A stretch of 32,285 nucleotides of DNA from Flavobacteriales bacterium (GCA_022447625.1 JAKVAX010000031.1:1-32285), one strand, 5' to 3'. Shown: positions 22,004-31,960, numbered from the stretch's first letter. The notes: generated by a model not told the origin, from the letters alone. Made by a program: numbers and translations.

Positions 22004-23941
22004 ATGAAAGGAATTCAAGGACAAGTACGAACTGTTGTTCGCGATGTATGGCCAACAATTGAAAGTGGTCGTTACGCAATCAAGCGCGTCGTAGGGGAAA
22101 CTGTTACCGTCTGGGCCGATGTGTTTGCCGATGGACATGACATCGTTCGCGCTGCGGTGCAATACAAACATCAGACTGAGCGAAAATGGCGTGAAGTACC
22201 GGCAAGATTAGATAATGCAGACCGTTGGACTGGAACCTTCACAGTGGAGAAGCAAGGTTGGTATACCTATCGTGTCGCTGGCTGGACAGACAGTGCTCTT
22301 TATTGGCAATATGGCATTACTAAGAAAGCCGAGGCAAGTGTAGATGTTACTGTGGAATTGATGGAAGGAATTGAGTTTATGTCATTCCTTCAGAAGAAAA
22401 CTAAAGGAGAGGAAAAGGCTTTTGTCCAAGAATGCAAAAAGGCATTTTCAGACGAAGAGAAGATGGATCATGCCATCTCGCTAGCCAAAAGCGAAAGACT
22501 CACGGCTCTTTTTGAAGCATACCCAAATCGTCCGTTCGTCGCATACAACGAAGGAGAATTTCGTATTTACGTTGACCGAGAGAAAGCGGCATTCAGCACA
22601 TGGTATGAGTTCTTCCCGCGAAGCGCAGGGAAAAAAGGACACGGTACCTTTAAGGATTGCATTAATCTTCTTCCTCGTATTGAAGAATTTGGCTTTGATA
22701 CGGTGTATTTGCCTCCGGTTCATCCTATCGGGATTACGAATCGCAAAGGAAAGAACAATACAACTACAGCGGAAGCTAGAGATGTAGGTTCATGCTGGGG
22801 AATAGGAGCCAAGGAAGGTGGGCATACTGATTTGCATCCGGAATTGGGCTCACTGAAGGACTTCAAGAAATTGGTGAAAGAAGCAAAGAAACGAGGCATC
22901 GAGATTGCGATGGACTATGCGCTTCAAGCTACACCAGATCACCCTTGGGTTAAGTCAAATCCTGAGTGGTTCAAACAACGTCCTGACGGTAGCATTCAAT
23001 ACGCCGAGAACCCTCCAAAGAAGTACCAAGATATTTACCCAATCTGGTTTGAAACAGAAGATTGGAAGGCGATGTGGCAAGAGTTCCTAGACGTCTTGCT
23101 CTTCTGGATTGATCAAGGTATTAATGTTTTCCGCGTAGACAATCCACACACAAAACCGTTCCGTTTCTGGGAGTGGATTATTGATGAGGTGAAGAAGAAG
23201 CACCCTGATGTATTGTTCCTTTCTGAGGCATTCGCGCGTCCTGCAGTGATGCAAGAATTAGGTCGTTTAGGGTTCACTATGAGCTATACCTACTTCACAT
23301 GGCGCAATAGTAAAGAGGAGATCATTGAATACATGAATGAGCTCATTACAGGTGCTACCAGCGAGAGTTTCCGTCCAAACTTCTGGCCGAATACTCCTGA
23401 CATTCTTCCATTTCCTTTGCAAAATGCCAATGAGCATCAATACGTCATGCGCTACTTCTTGGCCGCGACCTTGAGTAGCAATGTAGGTGTATATGGTCCA
23501 GTGTATGAATTGATGGTCAACACCGGTCTTCCAGGCAAAGAAGAGTATTTGGATAGCGAGAAGTTCCAAGTGTCTCACTGGGATTGGGATATGCGTACAC
23601 CTGTGACGCAAGTGTATACCGTCGTGAATCACGCGCGTAAGGCGCAACGTGCACTTCAGCGTACCAATAATATTCGATTTATCGATGTTGACAACGACCA
23701 ACTTTTGGCCTACTTAAAGACCGGTGATGACGGTAGCAAGGTGCTTTGTGTGGTTTCATTAGACGGGCACCATGCACAAGCCGGACAGCTACGACTAAAC
23801 CCTGGTGACATTGGGAAGGAAGGGCACGAAGCCATTGAGCTTCATGATCTCCGAGATGACCACCGCTATACATGGCATGGAGATTCTCATTTTGTCATGC
23901 TCGAGCCAAGTGCTCCTTACCACCTGTTTGTGCTTTCATAA
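22004..23941 (+). CDS. glgE: Alpha-1,4-glucan:maltose-1-phosphate maltosyltransferase
   Basis: A GH13 enzyme that adds maltosyl units from maltose 1-phosphate to alpha-1,4-glucan (the GlgE route to glycogen). At 645 aa it has an N-terminal beta-sandwich domain (about 1-110), a helical insert, and the TIM barrel. The nucleophile is D379 in 'VFRVDNPHTKPFRFWEW', the family hallmark, and the general acid is E408 in 'FLSEAFARP'. Other GlgE signatures are 'WYEFFPRS', 'VYLPPVHPIG' and 'HPWVKSNPEWF'. There is no signal peptide, so it acts in the cytoplasm. It is the first gene of a four-gene operon; maltokinase, which supplies its substrate, starts 9 bp after the stop. The ATG at 22004 is the first good start after the likely promoter. 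Confidence 0.97.
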   Translation: MKGIQGQVRTVVRDVWPTIESGRYAIKRVVGETVTVWADVFADGHDIVRAAVQYKHQTERKWREVPARLDNADRWTGTFTVEKQGWYTYRVAGWTDSALYWQYGITKKAEASVDVTVELMEGIEFMSFLQKKTKGEEKAFVQECKKAFSDEEKMDHAISLAKSERLTALFEAYPNRPFVAYNEGEFRIYVDREKAAFSTWYEFFPRSAGKKGHGTFKDCINLLPRIEEFGFDTVYLPPVHPIGITNRKGKNNTTTAEARDVGSCWGIGAKEGGHTDLHPELGSLKDFKKLVKEAKKRGIEIAMDYALQATPDHPWVKSNPEWFKQRPDGSIQYAENPPKKYQDIYPIWFETEDWKAMWQEFLDVLLFWIDQGINVFRVDNPHTKPFRFWEWIIDEVKKKHPDVLFLSEAFARPAVMQELGRLGFTMSYTYFTWRNSKEEIIEYMNELITGATSESFRPNFWPNTPDILPFPLQNANEHQYVMRYFLAATLSSNVGVYGPVYELMVNTGLPGKEEYLDSEKFQVSHWDWDMRTPVTQVYTVVNHARKAQRALQRTNNIRFIDVDNDQLLAYLKTGDDGSKVLCVVSLDGHHAQAGQLRLNPGDIGKEGHEAIELHDLRDDHRYTWHGDSHFVMLEPSAPYHLFVLS

Positions 23942-23950
23942 TTGGAAACG

Positions 23951-25546
23951 ATGATTTGGGATAAGCTAGAAAAGAGTAATCAAGGGTTACAGCAGCTCAT
24001 CAATAAAGAGATTTGTGACTATGTGCTTCAATGCCGTTGGTATGGAGGGAAATCTAGTAGGCACAAGACCTTCACTGCTGATCACTTATTGCCTTTGGAC
24101 GTAGAAGGCGAGCGCTTCTATTTTCTGCTGCTTGAAATCCTCTACGACAAAGGATTCATACATAACTACTTGCTTCCTATTGGTTTGGTCGATAAGAAGG
24201 ATATCGAGGATGAACGGGCTGTGATCTGCGATTTTCCAGGAACCAAAAAGGTACTCGTAGACGGAATTTATATTGACGCTTTCCGAAAAGGACTATTCGA
24301 AATGTTGTCGAAGCAGCATCGAATTCCTGCAGGAAATGGTAGTCATATTGCCATTGAACGAGGGAATGCGCTTCGTCAATACTCAAAGCCAGAAGACTTC
24401 ACTACTCAAGTCTTAAATGCTGAGCAGAGCAATACGACCATTGTCTACAATGACACCTTCTACCTAAAGTTGTACCGTCGTCTATTCCGTGATAAGAATC
24501 CTGATATCGAGATGATTCAGTTCTTATCCGAGAACTCATCTTTCAGAAATGTCCCCGCGTTTGCCGCGAGCATTATGTGGAGCAGACCCGGTGTGTATGA
24601 CATCTCGTTCGGGATGATGCAACTCAAGGTAGACAACCAAGGCGATGCTTGGCCATGGATGCTTCATCAAATGAAGGAGACTTTTGACGCTTTCCATGCC
24701 AATGGAATGAAGGTGGGAGACTTACCAGATGTCATGCCTTTCGTGCGTGTCGAAGAAGAGGAATTGCCGAGGAAGTTGAATAAGATTTTACCTGAACAGT
24801 TGATCCAAGGTGTGATCAAGATGGCACAGCGAACCGCTGAAATGCACATTAATCTTTCTGGAGACCCGATTAATCGACGTTTTCGAAAGAGCACGTACAA
24901 CAGCGACTATTCCGTTTGGTTGAAGAACCGTTTGATATATCAATTCGAAGCGAGATACGGACTCCTTGAGGATAACTTTGATAAGCTCACGCCTTATGGC
25001 CAAGAGCTTGCCAGGTATTTCCAATCTAAGAAAACGGATCTTCGAAACCATGTGTTTGCCTTTGATGAGGATCGCTTGAGCAGTCAACGTATCCGAATCC
25101 ATGGAGACTACCACCTGGGTCAAGTGTTGGTATCGGACGATGACTTTGTTATTCTCGATTTTGAAGGTGAACCAGAGAGTACAATTCACGATCGATGCGT
25201 AAAGCAGAGTCCTTTGAAAGACGTCGCTGGAATGTTTCGTTCATTCCACTATGCGATCTATTCGACGATTTTCGAATTCGATCTGGAGACCGAAGAGCGA
25301 AATGCCCTTTTTGATACCGGTGAACGAATCTACCACTGGATCACGAATCTATTCTTGACTTACTACCTAGAGGTGGTGTACGATAGCCGCTTGAATCTCG
25401 GATACAAGGGTGAAGTAGAATACCTCTTGAAATATCACCTCCTCGAAAAAGCCGTGTATGAACTCGGTTATGAATTGAATGCTCGTCCAGCTTGGGCGAT
25501 TATTCCACTTCGAGGAATCTTCACTCAAATGAACCTTGATGACTGA
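23951..25546 (+). CDS. mak: Maltokinase (maltose to maltose 1-phosphate)
   Basis: An ATP-dependent kinase with an aminoglycoside-phosphotransferase-like fold, producing maltose 1-phosphate for GlgE. It is 531 aa from ATG 23951; a TTG at 23942 would add three residues. The N-terminal cap shows the typical 'CRWYGGKS', and a phosphate-binding stretch follows with 'AEQSNTTIVYNDTFYLKLYR'. The catalytic loop is 'RIHGDYHLGQVLV' with D386, and the metal-binding DFEGEP follows. The family is often fused to trehalose synthase (TreS-Mak); here Mak is free-standing and no treS is present in the window. It overlaps glgB by 8 bp, so translation is probably coupled. Confidence 0.94.
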   Translation: MIWDKLEKSNQGLQQLINKEICDYVLQCRWYGGKSSRHKTFTADHLLPLDVEGERFYFLLLEILYDKGFIHNYLLPIGLVDKKDIEDERAVICDFPGTKKVLVDGIYIDAFRKGLFEMLSKQHRIPAGNGSHIAIERGNALRQYSKPEDFTTQVLNAEQSNTTIVYNDTFYLKLYRRLFRDKNPDIEMIQFLSENSSFRNVPAFAASIMWSRPGVYDISFGMMQLKVDNQGDAWPWMLHQMKETFDAFHANGMKVGDLPDVMPFVRVEEEELPRKLNKILPEQLIQGVIKMAQRTAEMHINLSGDPINRRFRKSTYNSDYSVWLKNRLIYQFEARYGLLEDNFDKLTPYGQELARYFQSKKTDLRNHVFAFDEDRLSSQRIRIHGDYHLGQVLVSDDDFVILDFEGEPESTIHDRCVKQSPLKDVAGMFRSFHYAIYSTIFEFDLETEERNALFDTGERIYHWITNLFLTYYLEVVYDSRLNLGYKGEVEYLLKYHLLEKAVYELGYELNARPAWAIIPLRGIFTQMNLDD

Positions 25547-27464
25547 GCAATCAATGACTATTGTCCACAGCCTTCTTACTGAGTTTGATATCGAGCTCTT
25601 TCGAGCTGGAAAGCACTATCGACTCTATGAAAAACTGGGATCTCACCCTTTGACATTAGACGGAGTAAAAGGAACCTACTTTGCAGTATGGGCCCCGGGA
25701 GCAAAGAAAGTGAGTGTTATTGGAGACTTTAATGCTTGGAACAATGAGATCCACCCACTAAATGTGCGATGGGATAGCTCAGGAATCTGGGAAGGGTTCA
25801 TTCCAGATGCTGCTCACGGTCAACGCTATAAGTATGCGATTAGCTCAGACCATGGGAAAGGATACTTTGAGAAGGGTGACCCTTATGCTCGCCTTTGGGA
25901 AAATCCCCCCAATACAGCATCGATCATTTGGAACAAAGATTATGATTGGAAAGACGATTCTTGGATGAAGGAGCGTCATCAGCATAATAGCCTGAAGAGC
26001 CCGATGACTGTTTATGAAATGCACGCGGGCAGCTGGCGCTGGAATGCTGATGAAGATCGACCGTTGACTTGGCGAGAGATGGCTGAACAGCTTCCTCCTT
26101 ACATAAATGAATTAGGTTTCACTCACGTGGAATTTATGCCTGTGATGGAGTATCCTTTTGATCCAAGTTGGGGTTATCAACTCGTTGGATACTTCGCGCC
26201 CACATCGCGCTTTGGATCTCCAGAAGATTTCAAGTTCCTCGTTGATACCCTTCACAAAGAAGGTATTGGGGTCATCCTCGATTGGGTGCCTTCGCATTTT
26301 CCTTCAGATGATCATGGATTGGCAATGTTTGATGGTTCTGCGGTATATGAACACCCCGATCCACGCAAGGGCTATCACCCTGATTGGAAGAGTATGATCT
26401 TCAATTACGGAAGGGCAGAGGTGAGATCCTTCTTGATCAGTAACGCCTTGTTTTGGCTCGATCAGTTCCACGCCGATGGTCTTCGTGTTGATGCCGTAGC
26501 AAGTATGCTCTACCTCGATTACTCTCGTGAAGATGGTGAATGGATTCCAAACGAATACGGAGGGAGAGAGAACTTGGATGCCATCCAGTTTATGAAAGAC
26601 TTGAATGTTGCTGTTTATGGGAACTACCCTGATGTACAAACCATTGCAGAAGAGTCTACGGCTTTTCCTGGCGTGACACGTCCGGTAGACCAAGGTGGAC
26701 TTGGATTCGGACTGAAATGGATGATGGGTTGGATGCATGATAGCTTGGAGTATTTCTCGAGAGATCCTATTCATAGAACTCATCACCACAACGAGATCAG
26801 CCAAAGCTTGACCTATGCCTTCAGCGAGAATTACATGCTCCCGATCAGTCACGATGAGGTGGTTTACGGTAAGAAGAGCATACTCGACAAAATGCCAGGA
26901 GATTCATGGCAAAAGCGCGCAAATCTCCGCGTTTTCTGGGCGTTGATGTATGGTCATCCTGGAAGCAAGTTGATTTTCATGGGCAGTGAATTTGGTCAAT
27001 GGGAGGAGTGGAATTTTGGAAAGAGCCTTGATTGGCACCTCACCGAATATGAGGACCACAAAGGAATTCAACGCACGCTGAGCCGATTGAATGAAATCTA
27101 TCGATCAAACTCAGCGCTGTACGGAAAAGCATATAATCCTGAGGGATACGAGTGGATAGATTGGAACGACAGTGAAAACTCAGTGATATCCTTCATCAGA
27201 ACCGATAAGCAAGGCAAGGCTGTTGTCGTTGTTGCAAGCTTGACTCCGGTTGTGAGGGAACGATATCGTCTGGGGGTTCCTGCGAATAGCACCTTAAAGC
27301 TACTACTGAATACAGACAACAAAGAGTTTGGAGGAAGCGGTTATGAAGTGGCCGAAACTCTCCAAAGTGAGGAGATAGGTTGGCATGGAAGACAGCACAG
27401 TGTGTTGATCGATCTTCCGCCGTTGGCGTGTCTATTTTTTGAATTAGAAATGAACGAAGAATAA
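25539..27464 (+). CDS. glgB: 1,4-alpha-glucan branching enzyme
   Basis: This enzyme cuts alpha-1,4 chains and rejoins them as alpha-1,6 branches in glycogen. It is 641 aa from ATG 25539 (a TTG sits one codon upstream). A CBM48-type N-terminal module (about 30-125) includes 'YFAVWAPGAKKVSVIGDFNA'. The GH13_9 barrel follows, with 'YEMHAGSWRW', 'DWVPSHFPSD', nucleophile D318 in GLRVDAVASML, acid E371 in TIAEESTAFPGV, and the substrate-stabilising Asp of LPISHDEVVYGK. The spacing D318-E371 matches that of the E. coli enzyme. It overlaps mak by 8 bp and is followed by the GH31 gene after one base. In GlgE organisms the branching enzyme works directly on the GlgE product. Confidence 0.97.
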   Translation: MTEQSMTIVHSLLTEFDIELFRAGKHYRLYEKLGSHPLTLDGVKGTYFAVWAPGAKKVSVIGDFNAWNNEIHPLNVRWDSSGIWEGFIPDAAHGQRYKYAISSDHGKGYFEKGDPYARLWENPPNTASIIWNKDYDWKDDSWMKERHQHNSLKSPMTVYEMHAGSWRWNADEDRPLTWREMAEQLPPYINELGFTHVEFMPVMEYPFDPSWGYQLVGYFAPTSRFGSPEDFKFLVDTLHKEGIGVILDWVPSHFPSDDHGLAMFDGSAVYEHPDPRKGYHPDWKSMIFNYGRAEVRSFLISNALFWLDQFHADGLRVDAVASMLYLDYSREDGEWIPNEYGGRENLDAIQFMKDLNVAVYGNYPDVQTIAEESTAFPGVTRPVDQGGLGFGLKWMMGWMHDSLEYFSRDPIHRTHHHNEISQSLTYAFSENYMLPISHDEVVYGKKSILDKMPGDSWQKRANLRVFWALMYGHPGSKLIFMGSEFGQWEEWNFGKSLDWHLTEYEDHKGIQRTLSRLNEIYRSNSALYGKAYNPEGYEWIDWNDSENSVISFIRTDKQGKAVVVVASLTPVVRERYRLGVPANSTLKLLLNTDNKEFGGSGYEVAETLQSEEIGWHGRQHSVLIDLPPLACLFFELEMNEE

Positions 27465-27465
27465 C

Positions 27466-29883
27466 ATGAATGCTGAGGAATTTTACGCGCCAGTAAGGCC
27501 GAAAGAACAGAAAGAATTTTTTCCTGGAGACATTACCTCAGTGAATCGAGATGGTTCTTCCATCTTGATCCAAAGTAATAATGGAGTACAACTAAGAATT
27601 ACTGTTGAGACTGATTATATCATTCGTTGTCGTTACGCAACAGATGGCTTTTTTCAACCTGATTTTTCATACGCTACATACAAAGGTTTTGAGGGAGGAT
27701 ATACTCTACTAGAAGTTGAGGAAATGGAAGATTGCTGGCAAATTAGAACGTCGGCAGTGAAGATTTGCGCTAAGAAGCGCAATATGAAACTCATTTTCTC
27801 AGACGCGAAAACGGGCAAAGAAATCAACCGTGACGAAAAGGGATTTCACTGGGAAGAGCACCCGAGTTATGGTGGGAATATCGTGATGATGAGCAAGGTG
27901 GTGCAGCAAGGCGAGCACTACTACGGGCTAGGAGACAAGGCCATGCAAATGAATTTGCGTGGTAAGCGAGTGAAGAACTGGGGAACGGATGAATACGGAT
28001 ATGGCAAAGAACGTGATCCGCTCTACAAAAACATTCCGTTTTACACTGCCATCCACAATGGACTATCCTACGGGATCTTCTTTGATAACTCCTTCAAGTT
28101 ATTCTTTGACTTCGCTAGTGAACGTCAAAGCACTTGTAGTTTTTGGTCGCACGGAGGAGAAATGAATTACTATTTCATCTATGGGCCTAAGCCACTAGAA
28201 GTAGTAGAGCGATATGCGAATTTGACAGGGAAACCTGAGCTCCCTCCATTGTGGGCACTCGGTTTCCATCAGTGTAAATGGAGTTACTATCCAGAATCGA
28301 CCGTACGTGAAATCTGTTCAGGATTCCGTGAGCGACAAATTCCATGTGATGCGATCTACCTCGACATCGATTACATGGATGGTTACCGCTGTTTTACTTG
28401 GGATCCAGAGCGTTTTCCGGAACCAACCAAAATGGTTGACGAACTTCTAAAAGACGGGTTCAAAACGGTGGCCATCATTGATCCAGGAATCAAGATAGAT
28501 CCGGAATACGAAGTATTCCGTGAAGGGTTTGAGAATGGATACTTCTGCAAACGCGCAGATGGTGATATGATGAAAGGTAAAGTGTGGCCTGGAGAATGCT
28601 ACTTCGTTGACTTCACCAATCCTAAGGCACGCGACTGGTGGGCAGGACTATTCAAGGGACTGATTGCCGAGAATGGAATACGCGGGATTTGGAACGATAT
28701 GAACGAACCGGCTATTTTCGATGTGGAGAGCAAGACATTCCCACCTGACGTGCGACATGATTACGATGGTCACCCTTGTAGTCACCGTAAAGCACACAAT
28801 GTCTATGGAATGCAAATGGCGCGAGCTACATTCCATGGAGTGAAGGAAAATGGTCGTCCTAACAGACCGTTTGTGATCACGCGCTCTATGTACAGCGGTG
28901 CACAGCGCTATTCTGCAACCTGGACCGGAGATAACATCGCTACTTGGGAACACCTTTGGTTAGCGAATATCCAATGCCAGCGATTGGCGATTAGTGGTCA
29001 ATCTTTGGTGGGGTCTGATATTGGTGGATTTACCGAGCATCCGGGCAGTGAGCTCTTTGCGCGTTGGATCCAACTAGGAGTATTCCACCCAATGATGCGT
29101 GTGCATAGCTCAGGTGACCACGGGGAGCAAGAACCATGGTCATTTAGTGATGAGACTACAGATATCTCGCGCAAGTTCATCGAACTGCGATATGAGCTCT
29201 TACCGTATTTGTACACTACATTCTGGCAGAATACGCGTTCAGGAATTCCAATGCTTCGTCCATTAGCTTTCTTGGATGCAAGTGATCAGAACGCGTTACA
29301 CCGCAATGAAGAATTCCTATACGGGGACCACATTTTGGCTTGTCCGATTGTGGAACCAGGAGCGACACATCGTTTTATGTACTTGCCGGAAGGGAGATGG
29401 TACCAGTACTTCCATAACACGATTCATAAAGGAGGTCGTGAAATCCAAGTGCAAGCACCACTTGACGAGATGCCAATTCTTGTGCGTGCAGGGGCAATTA
29501 TTCCAATGTATCCTGTAATGCAATACGTAGGTGAAAAGCCGGTCGAGACACTTCGCCTGCGTACCTACTTTGATACCTCGAAAACGCGAAGTGAACTCTA
29601 CGAAGATGCTGGCGATGGATACGAGTATAAAAAAGGCAAGATGAATGTGAAGACCTTCACTCAGAACAGCTCACCGGAGCGTCTCACGATTCATCAACAC
29701 GTTTCAGGAAAATTCAAGACGACATACCAGGAGTATCAATTGGAGCTCATTGGACTACCGTTTGAGCCAAAAACGTTGAAAATCGATGATTACGAAGTGG
29801 CTGCTAAGTTTGAAAAGCAAGCCGATGGTAGCTACCACGTGATTGTCGGACATGAATTTGCATCGATCAAGATCTCAGGATAA
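27466..29883 (+). CDS. GH31 alpha-glucosidase, cytoplasmic
   Basis: An 805-aa family-31 glycoside hydrolase acting on alpha-glucosides from the non-reducing end. It has an N-terminal beta-sandwich (about 20-250, with 'QGEHYYGLGDKAMQMNLRG'), then the barrel. The nucleophile is D411 in GIWNDMNEPAIF and the acid D489 in WTGDNIATW; 'FHQCKWSYYPE', 'LVGSDIGGFTEHPG' and 'PMMRVHSSGDHGEQEPW' are GH31 blocks. C-terminal beta domains follow. There is no signal peptide, so it probably works on internal glucan or maltodextrin, perhaps supplying maltose or glucose in place of the TreS step. Transglucosylation is also possible, and exact specificity is not decidable here. The start lies two bases after the glgB stop. 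The operon ends in a terminator right after this gene. Confidence 0.95.
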   Translation: MNAEEFYAPVRPKEQKEFFPGDITSVNRDGSSILIQSNNGVQLRITVETDYIIRCRYATDGFFQPDFSYATYKGFEGGYTLLEVEEMEDCWQIRTSAVKICAKKRNMKLIFSDAKTGKEINRDEKGFHWEEHPSYGGNIVMMSKVVQQGEHYYGLGDKAMQMNLRGKRVKNWGTDEYGYGKERDPLYKNIPFYTAIHNGLSYGIFFDNSFKLFFDFASERQSTCSFWSHGGEMNYYFIYGPKPLEVVERYANLTGKPELPPLWALGFHQCKWSYYPESTVREICSGFRERQIPCDAIYLDIDYMDGYRCFTWDPERFPEPTKMVDELLKDGFKTVAIIDPGIKIDPEYEVFREGFENGYFCKRADGDMMKGKVWPGECYFVDFTNPKARDWWAGLFKGLIAENGIRGIWNDMNEPAIFDVESKTFPPDVRHDYDGHPCSHRKAHNVYGMQMARATFHGVKENGRPNRPFVITRSMYSGAQRYSATWTGDNIATWEHLWLANIQCQRLAISGQSLVGSDIGGFTEHPGSELFARWIQLGVFHPMMRVHSSGDHGEQEPWSFSDETTDISRKFIELRYELLPYLYTTFWQNTRSGIPMLRPLAFLDASDQNALHRNEEFLYGDHILACPIVEPGATHRFMYLPEGRWYQYFHNTIHKGGREIQVQAPLDEMPILVRAGAIIPMYPVMQYVGEKPVETLRLRTYFDTSKTRSELYEDAGDGYEYKKGKMNVKTFTQNSSPERLTIHQHVSGKFKTTYQEYQLELIGLPFEPKTLKIDDYEVAAKFEKQADGSYHVIVGHEFASIKISG

Positions 29884-29903
29884 GGATCGGGGACAACGAA
29901 GAA

Positions 29904-29938
29904 GGCCATCTCATTCGTAAGGAAGAGGTGGCTTTTTT
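29904..29938 (+). terminator. Rho-independent terminator of the glgE operon
   Basis: The stem GCCATCTC/GAGGTGGC (29905-29912 and 29925-29932, one G-U pair) with a 12-nt loop is followed by six T. It lies about 20 bp after the GH31 stop and overlaps the last codon of the convergent PfkB gene. On the minus strand no T-run follows the hairpin, so it works one way. Confidence 0.85.
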
Positions 29939-30935
29939 ATTTGAAATCGGGATATGTTCCTCGGATCATTTGCTCTGTTTCGTCGAGTGACTTGAAGACC
30001 TCGAATGTTGGTCCTTGCGTGCGTTGGGCACCCAATGCGTTGGCGTACATAGCTGCTATGATAAAATTGTCTCCTCCGTCCTTTAGTCCGTATGCAAGAC
30101 CTCCGGCAAATGAGTCTCCGCAACCTGTCGTATCAACGACGTTGTCCATGTAAATCGAAGGAACAAAGTCTTCCTTGAGTTGGCCGTTCTCCTTTGTAAA
30201 GACCTTACAGCCGCTTGAGTCCGTCGTAACAATGACCGACTTTGGTCCTCGATCGAGCACATAGTCAGCCATAGGGGCGAGGTGCTTTTGATCTAGATCA
30301 TCCAGAACGTCAGTGAGTTCGCTTTCATCGTACTCATGTTTGTACCAAGTGCACCATGACTCTTCAAGGTTCATTTTTAGCACATCGATGTAAGGAATCC
30401 ATAGGTCTCGTTCCACCCAGAATTTCTTATGTCGATCACCTCCAATGGTCATGGTATGTGTTGGTCCGTGAGCATCAAAAATGATTGTTCCTTGACTGTG
30501 TTCTTTCAGATACTTGAGCGTATCCAGCGTGATTTCATGATCTGTAATGGGCACAAACACAAAGGCATCGCAATCTAAGTATGGCGCCATGTCTTTGGGC
30601 GTAATGGGATTCATGAAAGCCGTTTGCTTCTCCACCCTCAAGTTCTGATCTAAAAAGCGCAGGGAGATCACGTCTCCGCTGTCTTCTTCATCTGAGACTC
30701 CGGCTGTATCAATGGCAGGGTAGGGTGCAAAGATTTCTTGCACTGCAGCCATATCTACCTTACGAATATGTGTTACTGGATAGACCGTTCCTTTCCCATG
30801 AAGCAACTGTGCGAGCCCAATGGTTGGGTGTGTAATACAACCGTACTTCTCAATTACTTCACCACGATGTGTGGTAATGTGGTCTCGAGGTGTAGGGCCG
30901 ATAACGGCGATTTTGTATTGTTTTTGTTGTTCCAT
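29937..30935 (-). CDS. PfkB-family carbohydrate kinase
   Basis: A 332-aa cytoplasmic sugar or nucleoside kinase of the ribokinase/PfkB family. The C-terminal PfkB signature is DTTGCGDSFAGGLAYG with catalytic base D274, and the ATP-site helix follows. The N-terminus 'YKIAVIGPTPRDHI' lacks the usual glycine-rich GG sugar-binding pair in its standard place and carries unusual inserts (around 'HKKFWVERDLWIPYIDVLKM' and the acidic run near residues 200-215). The substrate therefore cannot be inferred from the standard subfamilies. It converges on the glgE operon, and co-function in sugar use is plausible but unproven. The ATG at 30935 is the natural start. Nothing else notable was seen in the 132 bp upstream. 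Confidence 0.88.
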   Translation of the reverse strand: MEQQKQYKIAVIGPTPRDHITTHRGEVIEKYGCITHPTIGLAQLLHGKGTVYPVTHIRKVDMAAVQEIFAPYPAIDTAGVSDEEDSGDVISLRFLDQNLRVEKQTAFMNPITPKDMAPYLDCDAFVFVPITDHEITLDTLKYLKEHSQGTIIFDAHGPTHTMTIGGDRHKKFWVERDLWIPYIDVLKMNLEESWCTWYKHEYDESELTDVLDDLDQKHLAPMADYVLDRGPKSVIVTTDSSGCKVFTKENGQLKEDFVPSIYMDNVVDTTGCGDSFAGGLAYGLKDGGDNFIIAAMYANALGAQRTQGPTFEVFKSLDETEQMIRGTYPDFK

Positions 30936-31067
30936 GATGGATCCAAGGGAAGCGGATTATACGCTTGAATTTCATCCAGTGGTCTAAGATCGTGTAGAAA
31001 ATCGAAAATTCCTATAGGGCACAAATTGCGGACTAAGTGTTTGATGTACACAGTTTGATGGAGCCTT

Positions 31068-31688
31068 TCAGTGCCATGAGTTTCGGAAATATTGGTCTAA
31101 TTCAGGAATGGCCTTCACTAGTAGCGCTAAAAAGCTAGTGTCCATCCTAAATCTGATCGCATTCGATCCGTATTGAACTAATACCTGCTCACTGTATGTG
31201 CTGTGCCCCAAATTACCTGCCAGAAGGAATTGATAGTAGCGGTCAATTCTGGCAACTTCTTCGAAGGTAATCTGGAACCGATCACCATGAATCAGCGTAT
31301 AATAGCGACCGTTTTCTTTCACGAATGCAACAGAATCCAAGACGTATGACCAACATCCGATTCCAAAAACCAGCATCTTGAGTTCTTGGTTTTCTTCAGT
31401 ATCTGAGAGAACTGGAATGAGCGTGAGTGCTGAATCCCAATGAGCAACTTCAAGCTTTTCTGTTGTCCATTCAGCATATTGACTTGGGTAACACCAAGCA
31501 CCTATGCTGTGAGTATCTATGATATACTCCATTGAGTCGATCTCGTTTAGTGTGTCGTACCATTCTTTCAGCAATCGATCCTCTTCCGATTGTGCATTAG
31601 ATAAGGTTGGTAGCACGATGGAAAGAACTAGAAGGAGCTGTGAGATCGTTTGAAAGGCGAGGCGAAAGCGTGTGAGGGAAGAGGTCAT
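31068..31688 (-). CDS. Secreted or periplasmic protein of unknown function
   Basis: A 206-aa protein with a Sec signal peptide (hydrophobic core about residues 14-30, cleavage near SNAQ). The mature part is mixed alpha/beta with scattered aromatic residues and two Cys (in 'GAWCYPSQYA' and 'FGIGCWSYV') that could form a disulfide. I do not recognise the family. It has no close operon partner: the PfkB gene follows 132 bp downstream on the same strand, and two terminators lie upstream. Probable lineage-specific periplasmic protein. Confidence 0.65.
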   Translation of the reverse strand: MTSSLTRFRLAFQTISQLLLVLSIVLPTLSNAQSEEDRLLKEWYDTLNEIDSMEYIIDTHSIGAWCYPSQYAEWTTEKLEVAHWDSALTLIPVLSDTEENQELKMLVFGIGCWSYVLDSVAFVKENGRYYTLIHGDRFQITFEEVARIDRYYQFLLAGNLGHSTYSEQVLVQYGSNAIRFRMDTSFLALLVKAIPELDQYFRNSWH

Positions 31689-31775
31689 GTGATTAGTGCT
31701 AGCGTTAGATCAAATCAACCGTTCAGGATATGGAAAGGCGCTTTATACTAACGAGCTTTTGACATCTTAGAGTAT

Positions 31776-31806
31776 AAAAAAAGGCACCTAACAAGGTGCC
31801 TTTTTT
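31776..31806. terminator. Bidirectional rho-independent terminator
   Basis: A perfect stem GGCACC/GGTGCC (31783-31788 and 31795-31800) with a 6-nt loop is flanked by A-run and T-run, so it can stop transcription from either side. It lies upstream of the secreted-protein gene. No plus-strand gene ends immediately before it within this gap. Confidence 0.8.
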
Positions 31807-31909
31807 GCGATCCCACAGGGACTGAAACCTCATCACTTAAATAATTGAAAATAAGTAAGTAAGTGAGGGGTAAATATCAGAGAGGGCATAATAAGGGGCG
31901 GGGATGCAA

Positions 31910-31936
31910 TAAAAAAGCCCCCACAACGGAGGCTTT
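31910..31936 (-). terminator. Terminator of the dockerin-like gene
   Basis: On the minus strand, AAAGCCTCC and GGGGGCTTTTTT form a stem with one or two G-U pairs and end in a T-run. It starts about 25 bp after the stop of the gene that enters from the right edge. Confidence 0.7.
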
Positions 31937-31960
31937 CTCAAACTGTAGAACTAAACGAAG

